Below, piece after piece: positions 37,298 to 46,202 of a stretch of DNA of 64,000 bases. How positions within the stretch are numbered: the first letter of the stretch is position 1; each line of letters begins with the position of its first letter. A program made the translations under genes and the position numbers. The notes beneath the pieces were generated by a model. The model did not search any database and was not told where the DNA came from. It saw only the letters and a program-made list of their open reading frames with translations. The DNA comes from Aquabacterium commune (lineage in GTDB: Bacteria; Pseudomonadota; Gammaproteobacteria; Burkholderiales; Burkholderiaceae_C): positions 246,121 to 310,120 of the forward strand of contig NZ_SNXW01000001.1 of NCBI RefSeq assembly GCF_004362855.1. Reading direction: 5' to 3'.

Positions 37298-39070
37298 TCA
37301 GAAGGTGCGGACCTTCGGGGGAACCGATTCCACCGTCAGCGGCGTCAGGTTCACCGGCTTGTAGTCCAGGCGGTTGCCTTCGGAGTACCACAGCGAGTGC
37401 TTCATCCAGTTGGCGTCGTCGCGGTTCGGGAAGTCGTCGTGGGCGTGGGCGCCACGGCTTTCCGGACGGGCGGCAGCGGCCACCATCGTGGCCTGAGCGG
37501 CCTCGATCAGGTTGTCCACTTCCAGCGCTTCGATGCGGGCGGTGTTGAAGACCTTGGAGTTGTCCTTCAGACCAATCGACTTGACGCGCTCACGCACAGC
37601 AGCGATGCGCTGAACGCCTTCGTCCATGGACTTCTGGGTGCGGAACACGCCGGCATGCTTCTGCATGGTGGCACGGATCTCGTTGGCCACGTCTTGCGAG
37701 TACTCACCGCTCTTGGCCGAATCCAGACGGGCCAGGCGCGACAGGGTGTAGTCGGCGGCGTCCTTGGGCAGGGGCTTGTGGTTCTTCGTCTTGAGGTTGG
37801 TCTCGACGATGTGGTTGCCTGCGGCACGGCCGAACACCACCAGGTCCAGCAACGAGTTGGTGCCCAGGCGGTTGGCGCCGTGCACCGACACGCAGGAGCA
37901 CTCACCCACGGCGTAGAGGCCGTTGACGATGTCGTTGTGCTTGCCGTTGTTCGGCACGACCACCTGGCCATAGACGTTCGTCGGGATGCCACCCATCTGG
38001 TAGTGGATGGTCGGCACCACGGGGATCGGCTCCTTGGTGATGTCAACGTTGGCGAAGTTGTGGCCAATCTCGAACACCGAAGGCAGGCGCTTCATGATGG
38101 TCTCGGCGCCCAAGTGGGTCATGTCCAGCAGGACGTAGTCCTTGTTGGGACCGCAGCCACGGCCTTCCTTGATTTCCTGGTCCATCGAGCGGGACACGAA
38201 GTCACGCGGGGCCAGGTCTTTCAGGGTCGGGGCATAACGCTCCATGAAGCGCTCGCCGTTGCTGTTGCGCAGGATCGCGCCTTCGCCACGGCAACCTTCG
38301 GTCAGCAGCACGCCCGCGCCGGCCACGCCGGTGGGGTGGAACTGCCAGAACTCCATGTCTTCCAGGGGGATGCCAGCGCGCGCTGCCATGCCCAAGCCAT
38401 CACCGGTGTTGATGAAGGCGTTGGTGGAAGCCTGGTAGATGCGGCCGGCGCCACCGGTGGCGAACAGCACGGTCTTGGCGTGCAGCACGTGCACGTCGCC
38501 GGTTTCCATTTCCAGGGCGGTCACGCCCACGGCATCGCCATCGGCGTCACGGATCACATCGAGGGCCATCCACTCCACGAAGAACTGGGTGCGGGCCTTG
38601 ACGTTTTGCTGGTACAGCGTGTGCAGCAGGGCGTGGCCGGTGCGGTCAGCCGCGGCGCAAGCGCGTTGCACGGGCTTTTCACCGTAGTTGGCGGTGTGGC
38701 CGCCGAAGGGACGCTGGTAAATGGTGCCGTCGGCGTTGCGGTCAAACGGCATGCCGAAGTGCTCGAGTTCGTACACGACCTTCGGTGCTTCGCGGCACAT
38801 GAACTCGATGGCGTCCTGGTCGCCCAGCCAGTCGGAGCCCTTGACGGTGTCGAAAAAATGGTAGTGCCAGTTGTCCTCGCTCATGTTGCCCAGCGAAGCA
38901 CCGATGCCGCCCTGGGCAGCGACCGTGTGCGAACGGGTCGGGAACACCTTGGACAGCACGGCCACGTTCAGGCCAGCCAGAGACAGTTGCAGCGACGCGC
39001 GCATGCCGGAGCCGCCGGCCCCGACGATCACGACGTCAAACTTGCGGGTAGGAAGAGAGGTAGCGGTCAT
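37298..39070 (-). CDS. sdhA: Succinate dehydrogenase flavoprotein subunit
   Basis: This 590-residue subunit oxidises succinate to fumarate at a covalently bound FAD. It has the dinucleotide fold VVIVGAGGSGMRASL, the FAD-linking histidine in TRSHTVAAQGGIGA, and the active-site region HGANRLGTNSLLDLVVFG. It is separated from sdhD by three bases, which implies coupled translation of the membrane anchor and catalytic subunits. Confidence 0.97.
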   Translation of the reverse strand: MTATSLPTRKFDVVIVGAGGSGMRASLQLSLAGLNVAVLSKVFPTRSHTVAAQGGIGASLGNMSEDNWHYHFFDTVKGSDWLGDQDAIEFMCREAPKVVYELEHFGMPFDRNADGTIYQRPFGGHTANYGEKPVQRACAAADRTGHALLHTLYQQNVKARTQFFVEWMALDVIRDADGDAVGVTALEMETGDVHVLHAKTVLFATGGAGRIYQASTNAFINTGDGLGMAARAGIPLEDMEFWQFHPTGVAGAGVLLTEGCRGEGAILRNSNGERFMERYAPTLKDLAPRDFVSRSMDQEIKEGRGCGPNKDYVLLDMTHLGAETIMKRLPSVFEIGHNFANVDITKEPIPVVPTIHYQMGGIPTNVYGQVVVPNNGKHNDIVNGLYAVGECSCVSVHGANRLGTNSLLDLVVFGRAAGNHIVETNLKTKNHKPLPKDAADYTLSRLARLDSAKSGEYSQDVANEIRATMQKHAGVFRTQKSMDEGVQRIAAVRERVKSIGLKDNSKVFNTARIEALEVDNLIEAAQATMVAAAARPESRGAHAHDDFPNRDDANWMKHSLWYSEGNRLDYKPVNLTPLTVESVPPKVRTF

Positions 39071-39073
39071 TTT

Positions 39074-39436
39074 TTACAGTCTCCAGAGCACTTGGATGGC
39101 CCAGCCGGCACAGCCCACCAGCCACACGAGGGTGAACACCTGCAGCGACAGGCGGATGCCCACCGGCTTGATGTAGTCCATCCAGATGTCGCGCGCGCCA
39201 ACCCAGGCGTGGTACAGCAGCGAAACGATGACAACAAAGGTCAGCGTTTTCATCCACTGCTGAGAGAAGATGCCCGACCAGCTGTAGTAGTCGAGGCTGC
39301 TGGCCGTCAGCACCTGCACCAGCAGGACGATGGTGAACAAGGCCATCAGGACGGCGGTGATGCGCTGGGCCAGCCAGTCGCGCAGACCATAGTGCGCGCC
39401 GGTGACGATGCGCTTGGTTCCGTAGTTTTGAGACAT
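39074..39436 (-). CDS. sdhD: Succinate dehydrogenase membrane anchor subunit
   Basis: This 120-residue inner-membrane protein has three hydrophobic helices. The segment SLLYHAWVGARDIWMDYI carries the conserved histidine and Asp of heme b and quinone-site surroundings. The ATG at 39436 gives the start MSQNYGTKRIVTGAHYGLRD, which fits the family; the longer reading frame upstream is not needed. Confidence 0.94.
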   Translation of the reverse strand: MSQNYGTKRIVTGAHYGLRDWLAQRITAVLMALFTIVLLVQVLTASSLDYYSWSGIFSQQWMKTLTFVVIVSLLYHAWVGARDIWMDYIKPVGIRLSLQVFTLVWLVGCAGWAIQVLWRL

Positions 39437-39470
39437 GGTTGTTTTCCTGGAACGGGGATGCAACGGGGGA

Positions 39471-39890
39471 TCAGAACAGGCCGAACAGCTTGGCGCCCAG
39501 CACCACGGTCAGGCCGATGCTCAGCGCCAGCGTCACGATGGCGGTGGAGTGGCCCTGTTCTTTGCTGACGGTGTGGGTGGCGTCCATGATCAGGTGGCGC
39601 ACGCCTGCGATGAAGTGGTGCAGGTAAGCCCAGATCAGGCCGAGGGCGAGCAGCTTGAAGAACCAGCCGAAGTCACCGCGGAAGACCGAGGTGAACTCAT
39701 CGAACGAGACTTCGGACGAGACGCTGGTGTCGAACATCCAGATGATGAAAGGCATCAGCAGGAACATCACCACGCCGCTGATGCGGTGCAGGATCGACAC
39801 GATGCCGGCCGGAGGCAGGCGGTACGAGACGATGTCCGTGACGTGGATGTTCCGATAGACGGGACGTGGGGTTTTCGCGTTATCAGCCAT
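39471..39890 (-). CDS. sdhC: Succinate dehydrogenase cytochrome b556 subunit
   Basis: This 139-residue membrane protein has three helices. The quinone-site motif SILHRISGV is at about residues 32-40 and the heme b histidine lies in AYLHHFIAGVRHLIMD. It is the first gene of the sdhCDAB-sdhE-gltA run. Two inverted repeats lie upstream, at 39938-39958 and 40014-40029, and may be operator sites. Confidence 0.95.
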   Translation of the reverse strand: MADNAKTPRPVYRNIHVTDIVSYRLPPAGIVSILHRISGVVMFLLMPFIIWMFDTSVSSEVSFDEFTSVFRGDFGWFFKLLALGLIWAYLHHFIAGVRHLIMDATHTVSKEQGHSTAIVTLALSIGLTVVLGAKLFGLF

Positions 39891-39937
39891 GTTGGTGAGG
39901 GCTCCTGCCGAGCGTCAAAAATCTGTCGAAAGAATCA

Positions 39938-39958
39938 GGGGATTTTAGGGCAATCCCC
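39938..39958. promoter_or_regulatory. Inverted repeat in the sdhC upstream region
   Basis: GGGGATT and AATCCCC flank seven bases. On the minus strand the central part includes TAAAAT, which would suit a -10 box for sdhC about 50 bases before its start, so the dyad could overlap the promoter. No matching -35 is clear. Confidence 0.35.
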
Positions 39959-40013
39959 ATGCCCTGGGTGTCGCCTGTCCTGTGGTCATCTGCGAGACAG
40001 GTCACAGCGCAGG

Positions 40014-40029
40014 CGAGAACACGTTCTCG
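40014..40029. promoter_or_regulatory. Palindrome between gntR and sdhC
   Basis: CGAGAAC and GTTCTCG flank two bases. It lies ten bases after the gntR stop and about 125 bases before sdhC. There is no T tract on the minus strand, so an operator is more likely than a terminator. Confidence 0.4.
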
Positions 40030-40038
40030 GAAAATCCG

Positions 40039-40875
40039 TTAACTCAATTCATTGCGGTAGTAATGGCGGTCTGTGCGGTACAAACCGCGTCGCAACTCCA
40101 CGGGCTGGTCGCCGTAGGTGAAGGCCAGTCGCTCCACGCTCAACAGGGGCGCGCCGGGCTCCACTTGCAGCAAATGCGCCACAGAGGGCTGCGCAGACAC
40201 GGCGCGCAGCTGCTCTTCGGCGCGGATCATGCGCACGCCGAATTCGGTTTCGAACAGGCCGTACATGGGGCCGCGGTATTCGCTCAGGCGCTCGGCGGTC
40301 AGCCCCTTGAAGAGGTGGGCCGGCAACCAGATGTCGTCCAGCACCACGGGCTGGCCGGAAAAATGCAGCACGCGCCGGACTTCGACCACCTGCTCGCCCA
40401 CGGGCAGTTGCAGCGAGGCTGCCACGTCGGGCGGTGCGACCAGGCGACGGCAGTCGAGGAATTCGCGGCGTGCGGCACCGGGGGTGTTGTCGGGCACGTC
40501 GGGGGCCAAACGCAGGAAGCGGTACTGGACCTGCTCTTCCGCGTGGGTGGCCACGAAGGTGCCCTTGCCCTGGCGGCGCACCAGCAGGTTCTCGGCAGCG
40601 AGTTCGTCCACGGCCTTGCGCACCGTGCCCTGGCTGACCTTGAAGCGTGCGGCCAGGTCGATTTCAGAGGGGATGGCCTCGCCCGGACGCCACTCGCCGC
40701 CCTGCAGGCTGCGCAGGATCAGCGTCTTGATCTGCTGGTAGAGGGGGCTGAACGACGGGGCCAACATGGCCGCGGTGGCTGCGCCCGTGACGCCGGCATG
40801 GAGCGGCGCGCCGCTGGAGGGCGGCATCTCTGGCGGCATGCCAGGCACAGCAGGGAGGGACGGAGGGGTCACCAC
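40039..40875 (-). CDS. GntR/HutC-family transcriptional regulator
   Basis: This protein (up to 278 residues) has a GntR winged helix (EIDLAARFKVSQGTVRKAVDEL, then a wing ending GKGTFVAT) and a C-terminal UTRA ligand-binding domain of the HutC type, with PVVLDDIWLPAHLF and LLSVERLAFTYGDQPVELRR. The start is uncertain: the frame opens with GTG at 40875, but ATG codons at 40839, 40827 and 40767 would remove a Pro/Ala-rich N terminus. It lies between sdhC and mdh, divergent from mdh. A palindrome at 41002-41019, related to a site upstream of acnB, is its most likely binding site, which would make it a TCA-cycle regulator. Confidence 0.88.
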   Translation of the reverse strand: MVTPPSLPAVPGMPPEMPPSSGAPLHAGVTGAATAAMLAPSFSPLYQQIKTLILRSLQGGEWRPGEAIPSEIDLAARFKVSQGTVRKAVDELAAENLLVRRQGKGTFVATHAEEQVQYRFLRLAPDVPDNTPGAARREFLDCRRLVAPPDVAASLQLPVGEQVVEVRRVLHFSGQPVVLDDIWLPAHLFKGLTAERLSEYRGPMYGLFETEFGVRMIRAEEQLRAVSAQPSVAHLLQVEPGAPLLSVERLAFTYGDQPVELRRGLYRTDRHYYRNELS

Positions 40876-41001
40876 GGCGTTTCAGTGAAAGGGGGCGATC
40901 GGGTGGATCGGCAGCGGCCCGAACCGTGCCAGGGTGGGGCTCGGCCGAACGGACGCCATTGCACCACAAGTGCGCAGCAAAGTCCACGCAAGGGCTGGAA
41001 G

Positions 41002-41019
41002 ATGTCTTATATAAGACAT
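41002..41019. promoter_or_regulatory. Perfect 18-bp palindrome upstream of mdh (putative GntR operator)
   Basis: ATGTCTTATATAAGACAT is a perfect palindrome eight bases upstream of the mdh -35 box and about 130 bases upstream of the gntR start. Its core GTCTTATATAAGAC has the GT...TATA...AC form expected for HutC-type operators and recurs with one change upstream of acnB. Confidence 0.75.
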
Positions 41020-41026
41020 AAGAGCG

Positions 41027-41055
41027 TTGACGTCACGGGCCTTTGTCCATAGACT
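41027..41055 (+). promoter_or_regulatory. Sigma-70 promoter candidate for mdh
   Basis: TTGACG (41027-41032) and TAGACT (41050-41055) are spaced by exactly 17 bases. Transcription would start about 50 bases before the mdh ATG. Confidence 0.65.
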
Positions 41056-41114
41056 GCCGCGCGACGCTACACTTGCGGTCTTACCCTTACCCCCTTCTCA
41101 TTTTCGGAGTTGCC

Positions 41115-42101
41115 ATGAGCAAAGCACCCGTTCGCGTCGCCGTCACCGGCGCCGCTGGCCAAATCGGTTACGCCCTCCTGTTCCGCATCGCCTCGGGCGA
41201 AATGCTGGGCAAGGACCAGCCTGTCATCCTGCAGCTGCTGGAGATCCCCGATGAGAAGGCCCAGAACGCCCTGAAGGGCGTGATCATGGAGCTGGAAGAC
41301 TGCGCTTTCCCGCTGCTGGCCGGCATCGAAGCCCACTCTGACCCCCTGCAAGCTTTCAAGGACACCGACTACGCCCTGCTGGTTGGCGCCCGTCCCCGTG
41401 GCCCCGGCATGGAGCGCGCCGACCTGCTGGCCGCCAACGCCCAGATCTTCACGGCCCAAGGCAAGGCACTGAACGCCGTGGCTTCGCGCAACGTGAAGGT
41501 GCTGGTGGTGGGCAACCCCGCCAACACCAACGCCTACATCGCCATGAAGTCGGCCCCGGACCTGCCGGCCAAGAACTTCACCGCCATGCTGCGCCTGGAC
41601 CACAACCGCGCTGCCTCGCAGCTGGCGGCCAAGACCGGCACCAAGGTGGGCGACATCCGCAAGCTGACCGTCTGGGGCAACCACTCGCCCACGATGTACG
41701 CCGACTACCGCTTCGCCACCACCAACGGCAAGTCGATCAAGGACCTGGTCAACGACCAAGTCTGGAACGCCGACACCTTCCTGCCGACCGTGGGCAAGCG
41801 TGGCGCCGCCATCATCGCCGCTCGCGGCCTGTCGTCGGCCGCTTCGGCTGCCAACGCCGCCATCGACCACATCCGTGACTGGGCCCTGGGCTCCAACGGC
41901 GAGTGGGTCACCATGGGCGTGCCTTCGAACGGCGAGTACGGCATCCCCGCCGGCATCGTGTTCGGCTTCCCAGTGATCACCAACAACGGCGAGTACAAGA
42001 TCGTCGAAGGTCTGGAAATCGATGCCTTCTCGCAAGAGTGCATCAACAAGACCCTGGCCGAGCTGCAAGGCGAGCAAGACGGCGTCAAGCACCTGCTGTG
42101 A
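41115..42101 (+). CDS. mdh: Malate dehydrogenase
   Basis: This 328-residue NAD-dependent enzyme interconverts malate and oxaloacetate. It has the nucleotide fold [15 protein letters not shown], the arginine loop [15 protein letters not shown], and the catalytic histidine in [14 protein letters not shown]. The ATG at 41115 has GGAG eight bases before it. Length matches the cytosolic-type bacterial MDH of betaproteobacteria. The gene is divergent from the GntR regulator, has a well-spaced promoter and palindrome upstream, and is followed by a terminator. Confidence 0.97.
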   Translation: MSKAPVRVAVTGAAGQIGYALLFRIASGEMLGKDQPVILQLLEIPDEKAQNALKGVIMELEDCAFPLLAGIEAHSDPLQAFKDTDYALLVGARPRGPGMERADLLAANAQIFTAQGKALNAVASRNVKVLVVGNPANTNAYIAMKSAPDLPAKNFTAMLRLDHNRAASQLAAKTGTKVGDIRKLTVWGNHSPTMYADYRFATTNGKSIKDLVNDQVWNADTFLPTVGKRGAAIIAARGLSSAASAANAAIDHIRDWALGSNGEWVTMGVPSNGEYGIPAGIVFGFPVITNNGEYKIVEGLEIDAFSQECINKTLAELQGEQDGVKHLL

Positions 42102-42141
42102 TCCTGAAGTGATGCAAGGCGGCGCAAGCTGCCGCACAATG

Positions 42142-42177
42142 AAAACCGGCGGCCTTCGGGCTGGCCGGTTTTTTTCT
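42142..42177 (+). terminator. Rho-independent terminator after mdh
   Basis: A long stem (AACCGGC...GGCC with a TTCG loop and the complementary GGC...GCCGGTT, one internal mismatch) is followed by a run of T residues. It separates mdh from the CitE-like gene. Confidence 0.85.
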
Positions 42178-42206
42178 TTTCGGCTTGTCTTTGTCAGGAT
42201 GCCCAG

Positions 42207-43220
42207 ATGTCCACGCTGACCACCATCCACCCTCGCCACGCGCTGTTTGGCGCCGAAGCCGCGACCCACCACCTGCCGGTGTGCGACCACTACGCGGGCG
42301 TCGAGGCGCGCATGCGCAAAAGCCTGGCCTTGCAGGCCGAGATGGCCGAGACCGCCGGCCGCGCCGTGTTCGACGTGACCCTGGACCTGGAGGATGGCGC
42401 GCCGGTGGGGGGCGAGCACGAGCACGCCTTGCTGGTGGCCGAGTTGCTCGACAGCCCGGCCAACGCCTGGGGCCGTGTGGGCGTGCGCGTGCACGACGTG
42501 GGCCACAAGCGCTTCGAGGACGACCTCGACACGCTGATCGGCCGGGTGGGCGCGAAGCTGGCCTACATCATGGTGCCCAAGCTGGCGGGCGTGGACGACA
42601 CGCGCCGCGCCATCGACGCCATCAAGGCCGCGCGCGTCAAGCATGGCGTGAGCCACGTCATCCCGGTGCATGGTTTGATCGAGACGCTCAGCGGTTTGCG
42701 GGACGTCGCGCAGATCGCCGCCCTGCCCGGGCTGGAGTCGCTGTCTTTCGGGCTGATGGATTTTGTGTCAGCGCACCGCGGCGCGATCCCCGCATTGGCC
42801 ATGGGCGCACAGGGCCAGTTCGCGCACCCGCTGGTGTTGCGCGCCAAGATGGAAATCGCCGAGGCCTGCCACGCGGCGGGCATCACGCCCTCGCACTGCG
42901 TGGTGACGGAGTTCAAGGACACCCGCGCGCTCTCCAAGGCGGCCGAGCGCGCCAGCCGCGAGCTGGGCTACACGCGCATGTGGAGCATCCACCCCGACCA
43001 GATCCCCGTGATCATCGACGCCTTCGCCCCGGTGACCGCCGAGGTGGACGATGCGGTGGAGATTTTGAGCGCCGCGCAGGCCGCGCACTGGGCGCCCACG
43101 TCCTACCACGGCGTGCTGCACGACCGCGCCAGCTACCGCCACTACTGGTTCGTGCTGGAGCGCGCCTGGCTGACCGGGCAGCCGTTGCCGGCGGAGATCC
43201 GACAGGCTTTCTTCGGCTGA
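42207..43220 (+). CDS. HpcH/HpaI aldolase / CitE-like CoA-ester lyase family protein
   Basis: This 337-residue protein is a TIM-barrel of the CitE/malyl-CoA lyase family. Characteristic segments are VTLDLEDGAPVG with metal-site acids, RVGVRVHDVGHKRFEDD with the substrate arginine, and the C-terminal MWSIHPDQIPVI. Family enzymes cleave malyl-CoA, citramalyl-CoA or related esters. The position directly after mdh, close to methylcitrate-cycle genes, is common in Burkholderiales and hints at C4/C5 CoA-ester metabolism. The substrate is unknown. AGGA lies before the ATG. Confidence 0.85.
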   Translation: MSTLTTIHPRHALFGAEAATHHLPVCDHYAGVEARMRKSLALQAEMAETAGRAVFDVTLDLEDGAPVGGEHEHALLVAELLDSPANAWGRVGVRVHDVGHKRFEDDLDTLIGRVGAKLAYIMVPKLAGVDDTRRAIDAIKAARVKHGVSHVIPVHGLIETLSGLRDVAQIAALPGLESLSFGLMDFVSAHRGAIPALAMGAQGQFAHPLVLRAKMEIAEACHAAGITPSHCVVTEFKDTRALSKAAERASRELGYTRMWSIHPDQIPVIIDAFAPVTAEVDDAVEILSAAQAAHWAPTSYHGVLHDRASYRHYWFVLERAWLTGQPLPAEIRQAFFG

Positions 43221-43242
43221 GGCCAGTCAGGCCGCCCGGGCT

Positions 43243-45222
43243 TCAGCCGCGGGTCAGATCACTCAAGGCCCGCGCGACGAACTGCCGCGGCACCGTGGGG
43301 CGCGAGACGCGCACATCGAACCAGGCGCGCACGTCCTGGTCGAGCAGGTTGCCGTGCATGAAGTTGTAGATCGCCTTCTTCAGAGCCACGCCCAGGCGGT
43401 CGTGGTCCACGCCCGTCGGATCGATGAAGCCGACGTCGTTGCGCGCAAAGTTGCCTTCGGGCAGAGGCACGAGTTCGATGCCGTACTCGGACGGGTTCAG
43501 GCCCACGGGCGAGTGCACCGTGCAGGCGAAACGGTGGAAGAAGCCGGAGTGGATGCAGCCGGCCTCGAACAGCTGGCGCACGTACTCCAGCGCATCAACC
43601 GTGTCTTGCACCGTCTGCGTGGGGAAGCCATACATCAGGTAGGCGTGGACCATGATGCCGGCGTCCGCGAAGGCCTTGGTGACGCGCGCCACCTGGGCCA
43701 CGGACACGCCCTTTTTCATGAGCTGCAGCAGGCGGTCTGAGGCGACTTCCAGCCCGCCTGAGATGGCGATGCAGCCGCTTTCGGCCAGCAGCTCGCACAG
43801 CTCGGGGGTGAAGGTTTTCTCGAAGCGCACATTGCCCCACCAGCTGATCTGCACGCCGCGCTTGAGCAGCTCTTCTGCCAGGGCGCGCAGCACCTTCGGC
43901 GGCGCGGCCTCATCGACGAAATGGAAACCGGTCTGGCCGGTCTCGGCGACGATGGCCTCGATGCGGTCCACCAGCACCTCGGCCGACGCGGCTTCGTAGC
44001 GGGAGATGTAGTCCAGGCTGACATCGCAGAAGCTGCATTTCTTCCAGTAGCAGCCGTGCGCCACGGTGAGCTTGTTCCAGCGCCCGTCGGACCAGAGCCG
44101 GTTCATGGGGTTGAGCATGTCCAGCAGGGACAGGTACTTGTCGAGCGGCAGGCCGTCCCAGGTCGGCGTGCCCACGTCGCTGAAGGGCACATCGGGCTCT
44201 TGCCATTGCATGAGCTTGACGGCGCCTGCGTCGTCGCGCACGAAGGTGCGCACCAGGCGCTCGCGGCTGCGGCGGCCGGCCACGTGTTCGAGCAGGGCCA
44301 GCAACGGGCGCTCGCCCGCGTCCAGCGAGACGAAATCAACGAAATCGAACACGCGGGGCTCGGCCAGCTCGCGCAGCTCGGTGTTGACGAAGCCGCCGCC
44401 CAGGGCGATGCGGATGCCCGGGTGCTGCGCCTTGATCGCCTGGGCGATGCGGAAGGCCGCATAGACCGCCCCTGGGAAGGGCACGGACAGCAGCACCAAC
44501 CCAGGTTGATGGCGCTGGATGGCATCGAGTGCCAGTTCGCACAGCGTGGCGTCCACCAGGTTGTGCGGCGCAGCCAGGGCCTCGGCCAGCGGGTCGAAGC
44601 TGGGCTGGCTCATGGCCAGGGACTCGGCGTAACGGACGAACTCGAAGCGCGGGTCGATGGCGTCGCGCAGGACGTCGGCCAGGTCGTTGAGGTAGAGCGT
44701 GGCGATGTGGCGGGCGCGGTCTTGCAGGCCCAGTGCACCGAAGGCCCAGGCCAGTGGGTCGCCGCCATCGTCTTCGTCAAGGACGTAGTGGTCGAGTGCA
44801 GCGAAGCGCGGGCCCTCGGGCAGAAAGCCGCGGCCGGCGATGCGGTGGGCCAGCGTGGCGTCCCGGCCCTGCAAGAAGGCGATGGTGCGGTCGATGGTGG
44901 CGAGGTAGGCGTCGGCCTGCTCGGCGAACGAGCGCACCGCCGCGCTGCGGGCAGCCGCCGATGAGGCCGGCAAGGCATCGACCACCTCGCGCACCGACTG
45001 CAGGCCGGCTCGCGACAGCAGGCGCAACACCAGGGCCAGGGCGAGGTCCTCCTGCGCCGCGTCCACGCCCTGTTGGCGCAGGAAGCCGGTCAGGTAGGCG
45101 GTGGACGGGTACGGCGTGTTGAGCTGCGTCATCGGGGGGATGAACGACAGGACACGGGGCGTCGCGCGCGCATTGAGCGCATTGGAAGCATTGAGCGCGG
45201 CGGGCGCTGCAGGCTGGGTCAT
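43243..45222 (-). CDS. Radical SAM protein with B12-binding-like N-terminal domain
   Basis: This 659-residue protein has an N-terminal Rossmann-like region resembling cobalamin-binding domains (IRIALGGGFVNTELRELA then DFVDFVSLDAGERPLL) and a radical SAM core. The cluster motif is GCYWKKCSFCDV at Cys391, Cys396 and Cys399, a C-x4-C-x2-C spacing rather than the usual C-x3-C-x2-C. Downstream are the EAAPP segment and ISGGLEVASDRLLQLMKKGV, which fit the SAM-binding GGE/GLE region. The B12 histidine motif (DxHxxG) is not evident. I use the ATG at 45222. No partner gene is adjacent, and the reaction is unknown. Confidence 0.82.
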   Translation of the reverse strand: MTQPAAPAALNASNALNARATPRVLSFIPPMTQLNTPYPSTAYLTGFLRQQGVDAAQEDLALALVLRLLSRAGLQSVREVVDALPASSAAARSAAVRSFAEQADAYLATIDRTIAFLQGRDATLAHRIAGRGFLPEGPRFAALDHYVLDEDDGGDPLAWAFGALGLQDRARHIATLYLNDLADVLRDAIDPRFEFVRYAESLAMSQPSFDPLAEALAAPHNLVDATLCELALDAIQRHQPGLVLLSVPFPGAVYAAFRIAQAIKAQHPGIRIALGGGFVNTELRELAEPRVFDFVDFVSLDAGERPLLALLEHVAGRRSRERLVRTFVRDDAGAVKLMQWQEPDVPFSDVGTPTWDGLPLDKYLSLLDMLNPMNRLWSDGRWNKLTVAHGCYWKKCSFCDVSLDYISRYEAASAEVLVDRIEAIVAETGQTGFHFVDEAAPPKVLRALAEELLKRGVQISWWGNVRFEKTFTPELCELLAESGCIAISGGLEVASDRLLQLMKKGVSVAQVARVTKAFADAGIMVHAYLMYGFPTQTVQDTVDALEYVRQLFEAGCIHSGFFHRFACTVHSPVGLNPSEYGIELVPLPEGNFARNDVGFIDPTGVDHDRLGVALKKAIYNFMHGNLLDQDVRAWFDVRVSRPTVPRQFVARALSDLTRG

Positions 45223-45500
45223 GCGAGGGCCAGGCGAGGGCCAGGCGGGACAGCAAGAGGAGGCGGCATTGTGCCAGCGCGGCCGCGGCGCGTCAGCCGA
45301 AGCTCGGACAGCCGCAGGGTTGCGCCCTCCGCATCGTGGCGTCACTTTTCACCCAGTGGCCGACCGTGCGGACATATTCACGCTTTGCCAGCCCGGTGGG
45401 GCTGGACCTCCTCCACATGAGGGGGCGCAGGCCCGCTGCGCGCTGGGCGCCATTCGCGTAACATCCCCCCACAAAGTTGTGCTTGTCACAGGAAGTACCC

Positions 45501-46187
45501 ATGCAGTTCACCCGCCTTGCCTCCGCCGCCGCTCTGAGCGCCCTGCTCTGCCTGTCCGGCGCAGCAGCCCACGCAGCGTCCATCGTGGTCAACGGCTCCC
45601 TGACGGGCTCGACGGTCAACATGGGCACGCCCGATGGCTGGCGCATCCTGGAAGGCACGCCCGACACCCTGGACGGCGGCAACAACGTCGGCGTGGCGGG
45701 CGCCACCGACTTCGGCGTGGCCCCCACCGCATCGCCCGACGGCGGCACCTGGGTCGGCCTGGGCATCAACGGCAGTTATGTCGAGCGCTTCGGCCAGATC
45801 CTCCAAGGCTTGTCGGTCGGTCAGACCTACACCGTGAGCTGGTTCGCCGGCAACTTCGGCCTGAACCGCCCGGACGCCGCCTCGCCGGTGCAGTACCTGG
45901 GCAGCAATGCCATCGACGTGATGCTGGACGGCGTCTCGATCGGCCATGGCAGCACGCTGGGCCTGTCGTCGAACTGGCTGAGCGAGTCGCTGGTCTTCAC
46001 GGCCACGTCGGCCAGCCCGCAGCTGTCTTTCCGCCTGGCCGACACGACCAAGGCCTACCTGTCGATCGACGGCATCGCCGTGGTCACGGGCGGCACGACG
46101 CCAGCCGTGCCCGAGCCCGGCACCTGGGCGCTGATGGGCGCAGGCCTGATCGGCCTGGCCCTCGCCAAGCGCCGCACGCTGGGCTGA
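45501..46187 (+). CDS. PEP-CTERM sorting-domain protein
   Basis: This 228-residue exported protein has a signal peptide ending AAAHA (about residue 26), a beta-sandwich-like body and a C-terminal PEP-CTERM tail: VPEPGTWALMGAGLIGLALAKRR. The body, with NGSLTGSTVNMGTPDGW near the start and YTVSWFAGNFG and LSFRLADTT strands later, resembles DUF642 or choice-of-anchor carbohydrate-binding-like domains. AGGAAG precedes the ATG at 45501. It is a second likely substrate of the exosortase at 2676-4331, far from it on the map. The 278 bases upstream hold no gene. Confidence 0.85.
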   Translation: MQFTRLASAAALSALLCLSGAAAHAASIVVNGSLTGSTVNMGTPDGWRILEGTPDTLDGGNNVGVAGATDFGVAPTASPDGGTWVGLGINGSYVERFGQILQGLSVGQTYTVSWFAGNFGLNRPDAASPVQYLGSNAIDVMLDGVSIGHGSTLGLSSNWLSESLVFTATSASPQLSFRLADTTKAYLSIDGIAVVTGGTTPAVPEPGTWALMGAGLIGLALAKRRTLG

Positions 46188-46202
46188 TTCAGCAAGCAGG
46201 CT

